Shown here: positions 61,001 to 64,000 of the stretch, one piece after another
Numbering within the stretch: the first letter of the stretch is position 1
Layout of the letters: the number at the start of each line of letters is the position of its first letter
The notes under the pieces: model-generated
What the model saw: the letters and a program-made list of their open reading frames with translations, nothing else
Database searches by the model: none
What the model was told of the DNA's origin: nothing
Source of the DNA: Diacronema lutheri
Lineage: Eukaryota; Haptophyta; Pavlovophyceae; Pavlovales; Pavlovaceae
DNA length: 64,000 nt
Direction: 5' to 3'
Assembly (NCBI GenBank): GCA_019448385.1
Contig: JAGTXO010000009.1
Span: 620,001-684,000, forward strand
Translations under genes and position numbers: made by a program

Positions 61001-64000
61001 GCGTCATGCGGCCGCAAGGCGTCCGGCGCGAGGGCGTGCGACAATGAGACGCTGGCGAGCGGGCTCGAGCCGCCGCCGAGCGCCACCGGCCACCGGTCGA
61101 TGGGCAGCGCGTGCGCCGACTGGAGGCCGAGCCGCGCAACCCGCCGCTGCGCCGGTGGCGGCTCTGCGCCCGCGTCGGGCGATGGCAGGGCGGACGCGCG
61201 CTGGGCTGCAATTCCAGCTGTGGCGGCCGGCGCGAGCACGCGGAACGCGCCGCTGCCGGCGACGGCGATACGCAGCGCGTGGCCCGTGTAGTTGAGAACC
61301 ACGTGCCTCGGCAGCACGTCGACCGACGTGGCGTGACTGCCCGCGTCGCCGCTGACGGCGACGGCAACGGCGGCAATGCCGCCGTCGCCAAACCGCGCGC
61401 ATATCGCGATCGCGTGGGCGCTCGCCTGCTCCGCCCATCCCGCCACGCCCGAAACTGCGGCGTGGCGCGCGTTGGAAGGCACGGCGCCGCTCGCGGGCGG
61501 TGCCGCGCCGGCGGCCGGCAGTCGGATCGGCGCGGACCAGTCCGACCAGTCCGACTCGTCGTCGGACTCACCGTCGGAAACGTCGGATCGCGCGCCAGCC
61601 TCGGCGGCCTCCGCGCCGTCCCGCGCCGGCACCCAGCCCGCGCTGGCCGGTGCGGCGCGCGCGCCTCTGCGGAAGCTGAGCGACAGCTCGGCCGGCTGCC
61701 GCACTGCCGGCTGACCATCCGCGCCTGGCTGCGGAATCAGCATGGAGGCGCCGCGAGCGCCGACGCACGGATAGAGCGCGCGCACGCCGCCATGCTCGCC
61801 GCCTGGCCGCGGCTGCGCCTGCGGGCACCAGCGCGCGCGCAGCTCGATCGACGTGTGGTTGGCAAGGCACACGGTCGGCGGCAGGTCGAAAGGGCAGCTG
61901 AGCACGAGCGCGAGCGCGCAGCCGCTGTCCACAGGTGTGCGTACGCAGCAGCGCAGCCGCACGCGCACGCCAACGGCCACGCGCTCGCCGGCGGCCATGC
62001 TGCTGGCATCCGACGCTCGCGGCTCGGCAAATGGCGCGCGCGCGCTCGCCGAAGCGCCGGGCTCGCCACCAAGCGGGCCCGTGTCCGGACGCAGCAGCAC
62101 GTCTGCGCCGGCGTCCAGGGCCGCGTCGCCCGGCGGGTCGCGCGTGTCCTCACCGTCGGCGTCGGATCCGGCGAGGAGTTCGAGCTCGCCGTCGGTGCCT
62201 CGCCTGCATAGCACGCCGCGCGCGTCCACCGCGAATGGCAGCAGCGCCGGCCTGTAACCGCGCGCGAACAGCACGAAGCCGCTCAGCGTGCCCGCGCCGC
62301 TTGCGCCGGGCGGGTGTGCGCCGCCGTGCGCAGCCGCGAGCGCCGCGCCCTCGGCGTCCGAGCCGCCGCTGAGCATCAAGTCAGCCGTGCCGCCTGGCTC
62401 GAGCGTGCGTACATCGCCGCCGTCGCCATCGGCGCGTTCGCCGCCCAGCTCGTCGCTGAGGGTGCGCGGCACGGCATCTCTGTACTCGAGAAAGGTGTGC
62501 GAGTCCATACGAACGGTGGCCACTCTCAGCCGCACGGGGCATCGGTTGGTGAGCGAAGCGAGCGGGCGGAAGCAGACGGTGGCCGGGCCGCAGCCGTGCA
62601 TCGGCGCGATGCCCGCCCCGCTGTCGTCGCGCGCAGCCGGCCGCGCGGCTGCGAGCAGCCGGCGCGCGCCACTCGCACCGCGGCCGCCGCTGGCAGCCAC
62701 CGTCGCCGGTGCCGACGGGAGCGCGCTTGCCTGCAGGGCGACCGTGCAGCAGACGAGCGTCGTGCCGCTTAGCGTCGTATAGCGCTGCGAGGGCAGGGAC
62801 AGCACCGCGCTGCCCTCGTACCGCCGGCCGCCACCGCCTTCGTCGCGCAGCGGCAGCGGCACGCACTGCGCGGCGGGCGGATGCGCGCGCGCGGTCGCCG
62901 CTCGTCGCGCGAGCGACGGCCCTGCCGGGAGGAGCGCGCGCACGTCCGCCCACGTCGGCTCGGCAGACGAAGGGGCACGGTCGGTTGGTGAGGCGCCATC
63001 ACGCGAGCACGGCTGTGACAAGCGCAGCATGGAGAGCTCGACACTGCCGTGCGCCGGCAGGACAAGCACCGCGGCAGCGCGTGCGGCAGCGGGCGCGGCA
63101 GCGGGCGCGGCAGCGCGCGCGGCGGGCTCCGAGGCGGCTGGTGCCGTGACCGGCGCGGCGGCCGGCGCGGACGACAGCGCGCCCGATGGTGCGCTCGCTC
63201 GAGCACCAGCCGGCGCACCTGCCCGCTCGTTTGCCGGACAATCTGCCAGCGTTTCCGCCGTCTCGTCCACGCCGCACGGGGCGTCGGCTCGCGTAGGGAG
63301 TCCGGTGGAGAGTCCGGTCGTGGCCCACACGCACTGCCGCGCGAGCGCGCCGTGCAGGTGGAGGTAGAGCGGCATTGCGGTCTGGTTGGTCAGGAGCACG
63401 TCGGCGTGCAGCGCGAGGCAGAGGCAACCGCCGCCGTCTGACGAGGCGAGCGCCCACAAAGGCACGGCGCACGCTGACACACCGGCGCGTGCAGGCAGGA
63501 GCATTTCGACCCAGCGCGGCGCGGCGCCGGCGAGCGCAGGTGCGGTGGGCACGTGGGCGAGCAGCGCGCCCGCCTCGTCGTCAGGGTCCGATGGCGGCGC
63601 ATGCGGCCACGGCTGCGCGCAGGCTGCGGCCTTGCTGGCCGCCAGTCGCACGGACATGAGCGCCGCGCCGGCAGCAGCGATGCCCGGCCCAGCGCCCACG
63701 CCGCTCTGAACGGAACCTTTGGCAAAGGTTGCCCGGCCGGGCGGCGTACCTGTGCCCGTCTGCTGCGGCGAGGTCGCGTGTGCGTCAAAGCACGCAGTCT
63801 CGCCCGGCGCGATGCGCAACCAGCGACCGGTGCCGCCGCGCGCATGCCGCCGCCCACTCGACGCGCCGGTCCATCGCCACTCGACGCCGACGGCCGTGTG
63901 GTTGGCCACACGAACGCGCACGCCAAGCGGTCGCGCGTCCGCAACGCCACCCGTGGCCGCAACGCGCCACGGCGAGCGGGGCGCAGCGCCTGCACGCGCG
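58030..64000 (-). CDS. VPS13: VPS13-like lipid-transfer protein, C-terminal part
   Basis: Open frame of about 1,990 residues without intron, running off the right edge; the N-terminal chorein region lies outside. VPS13 proteins bridge membranes and carry bulk lipids at contact sites. The upstream two thirds shows repeated beta-rich segments around an Asn, as in the VPS13 adaptor-binding (VAB) domain: VRVANHTAVGVEWRW, VLLTNQTAMPLYLHL, VCLANHTSIELRARWC, VVLNYTGHALRIAV and VIANVSAWPVRIGV. The C-terminal 300 residues match the VPS13/ATG2 C-terminal helices and glycine-rich membrane part: LLGNPAWLLSSLLTGLSDLL, GVVSLLRNASDGALTSVHSL, GVLDGVAGVVVDPVRGAAAD, GFVGLLRGVGTGAIGVVTRP. Several low-complexity insertions (Asp/Glu/Gly near 60410, HPSPHPSPHPS near 59890) occur. 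It ends with an acidic tail. It converges with the GT29-GT47 gene, 254 bp apart. Confidence 0.88.
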   Translation of the reverse strand, partial: ARAGAAPRSPWRVAATGGVADARPLGVRVRVANHTAVGVEWRWTGASSGRRHARGGTGRWLRIAPGETACFDAHATSPQQTGTGTPPGRATFAKGSVQSGVGAGPGIAAAGAALMSVRLAASKAAACAQPWPHAPPSDPDDEAGALLAHVPTAPALAGAAPRWVEMLLPARAGVSACAVPLWALASSDGGGCLCLALHADVLLTNQTAMPLYLHLHGALARQCVWATTGLSTGLPTRADAPCGVDETAETLADCPANERAGAPAGARASAPSGALSSAPAAAPVTAPAASEPAARAAAPAAAPAAARAAAVLVLPAHGSVELSMLRLSQPCSRDGASPTDRAPSSAEPTWADVRALLPAGPSLARRAATARAHPPAAQCVPLPLRDEGGGGRRYEGSAVLSLPSQRYTTLSGTTLVCCTVALQASALPSAPATVAASGGRGASGARRLLAAARPAARDDSGAGIAPMHGCGPATVCFRPLASLTNRCPVRLRVATVRMDSHTFLEYRDAVPRTLSDELGGERADGDGGDVRTLEPGGTADLMLSGGSDAEGAALAAAHGGAHPPGASGAGTLSGFVLFARGYRPALLPFAVDARGVLCRRGTDGELELLAGSDADGEDTRDPPGDAALDAGADVLLRPDTGPLGGEPGASASARAPFAEPRASDASSMAAGERVAVGVRVRLRCCVRTPVDSGCALALVLSCPFDLPPTVCLANHTSIELRARWCPQAQPRPGGEHGGVRALYPCVGARGASMLIPQPGADGQPAVRQPAELSLSFRRGARAAPASAGWVPARDGAEAAEAGARSDVSDGESDDESDWSDWSAPIRLPAAGAAPPASGAVPSNARHAAVSGVAGWAEQASAHAIAICARFGDGGIAAVAVAVSGDAGSHATSVDVLPRHVVLNYTGHALRIAVAGSGAFRVLAPAATAGIAAQRASALPSPDAGAEPPPAQRRVARLGLQSAHALPIDRWPVALGGGSSPLASVSLSHALAPDALRPHDATCRGFTPVGADADCAAGTAAGAAEGGGGDDEERSDEGSDAEADAFSEWSAELSVARGCEARAVQLTRADGRAADVLRCTTVEAGGMLATVVQAESHPSHVIANVSAWPVRIGVRSQPCALERVARAHGAWPSALSGADATAEAAFDVLLPPGCCVPYAPPLLACAARAGRARPAAPHVHAAAAEDDDDGGDDDEGGEGQEGAESGRSGGQAAPVTIALSLLARAQLGARGAARGARAPMHGEARFAALPPRVQRVALGLGADVRAEDDQGGSVAGEAELDVCLFQHGHASVVLIADAARAADDGARARSAALTVPCGLEIRVTSFSLLVCRDEPDEPMPAMPKSALGATPRSAPLTPPRSQPHPSPHPSPHPSPHALGAVADAAECARDARVAEPVPQLRAKADEPRTPAARPWPASARSSSEVAAPPNPSAIAAQQALATNSNMGAAGRQPTVGSDHLATRARGQARAHGVLFHWHASGIALSLVAASEDPLPAPARTVLARLLAQERRAESDGSDAGACAAGQSCGAQSLALTLSARVRDFQLDSHLPDSDFPVVLSVQRAQRPPHEPREQRQPHLPFREPTDTRPNSLRPALELFAALLLEPPLTRTLLDAAAPRPRPRATKPTAHSAPARNARVTLARLSVLPLHAHLDAPFLAMVAQLGRAAWRECNARLAHPAASARADNTGGPGEPSAGGARAVADTARAVPAVASIARAVSAVLEPRVLVEFLSISQLRVLLTARGAVGSVHAGTRAAPLVFGEVRARQLLHNPRQLTTGIAATYVADGVLSAPMLIGSLELLGNPAWLLSSLLTGLSDLLRLPLAGLRRSGPLGLLGGLRVGVVSLLRNASDGALTSVHSLSSGVARNLGAGRRAFGAGASARAEPMGLLDGVLELGSGVLDGVAGVVVDPVRGAAADGFVGLLRGVGTGAIGVVTRPAGGALRLVSAASLGLLRAISTSQHADAARQAPVHDDEDDEDDGRNGDDDVCA

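Overview
This window looks like nuclear DNA of a unicellular alga with a complex (secondary, red-lineage) plastid. A haptophyte is my best guess and a pelagophyte or other ochrophyte is possible. The reasons are: GC content near 70 percent; short spliceosomal introns (about 80-400 bp) whose 5' splice sites read mostly GTGCG; two-part plastid presequences (signal peptide plus transit region) on photosynthesis proteins, including ASAFAP-like and ASG-F motifs; a BciA-type divinyl chlorophyllide reductase; and GT29 (sialyltransferase-like) and GH81 (laminarinase-like) enzymes. Genes are densely packed on both strands, often with under 150 bp between divergent starts. Exon limits were set by protein conservation plus reading phase and are not backed by transcripts.

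Left part (1-12.8 kb), ordinary genes: phosphoacetylglucosamine mutase (+), an SR-protein kinase (-), a PsbQ/Psb31-like thylakoid-lumen protein (-), a small basic plastid-targeted protein (-), a rhodanese (-) divergent from divinyl chlorophyllide 8-vinyl-reductase (+), and an LtrA-like membrane protein (+).

Middle part (12.8-35.9 kb), mobile and repetitive DNA: a glycine/alanine-rich gene with a 189-bp tandem repeat; a 4.9-kb hAT DNA transposon with 11-bp terminal inverted repeats and a perfect 8-bp target duplication, which carries a retroelement fragment and another gene-like stretch besides its transposase; a macrosatellite of about 3.5-kb units (three full and one truncated copy), into whose first unit the hAT element jumped; a broken non-LTR retrotransposon with reverse transcriptase and a restriction-like endonuclease domain; and a 271-bp MITE.

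Right part (36-64 kb), mostly ordinary genes: GH81 endo-1,3-beta-glucanase (-) divergent from a putative lumen protein (+); a fold-back repeat; a four-EF-hand protein (+); a small polytopic membrane protein (-); another retroelement fragment; an MBOAT acyltransferase (+); a Pro/Ser/Thr-rich protein (-); an MFS sugar transporter with a long glycine tail (+); a repeat-rich helical protein (-); an AzgA-type purine permease (-); a fused GT29-GT47 glycosyltransferase (+); and the C-terminal part of a VPS13 lipid-transfer protein (-) that runs off the right edge.

The most unusual items are the two-domain GT29-GT47 Golgi enzyme, the hAT insertion inside a macrosatellite whose units differ by whole heptads of a coiled-coil protein, and the consistent GTGCG splice donors with one GC-AG intron.
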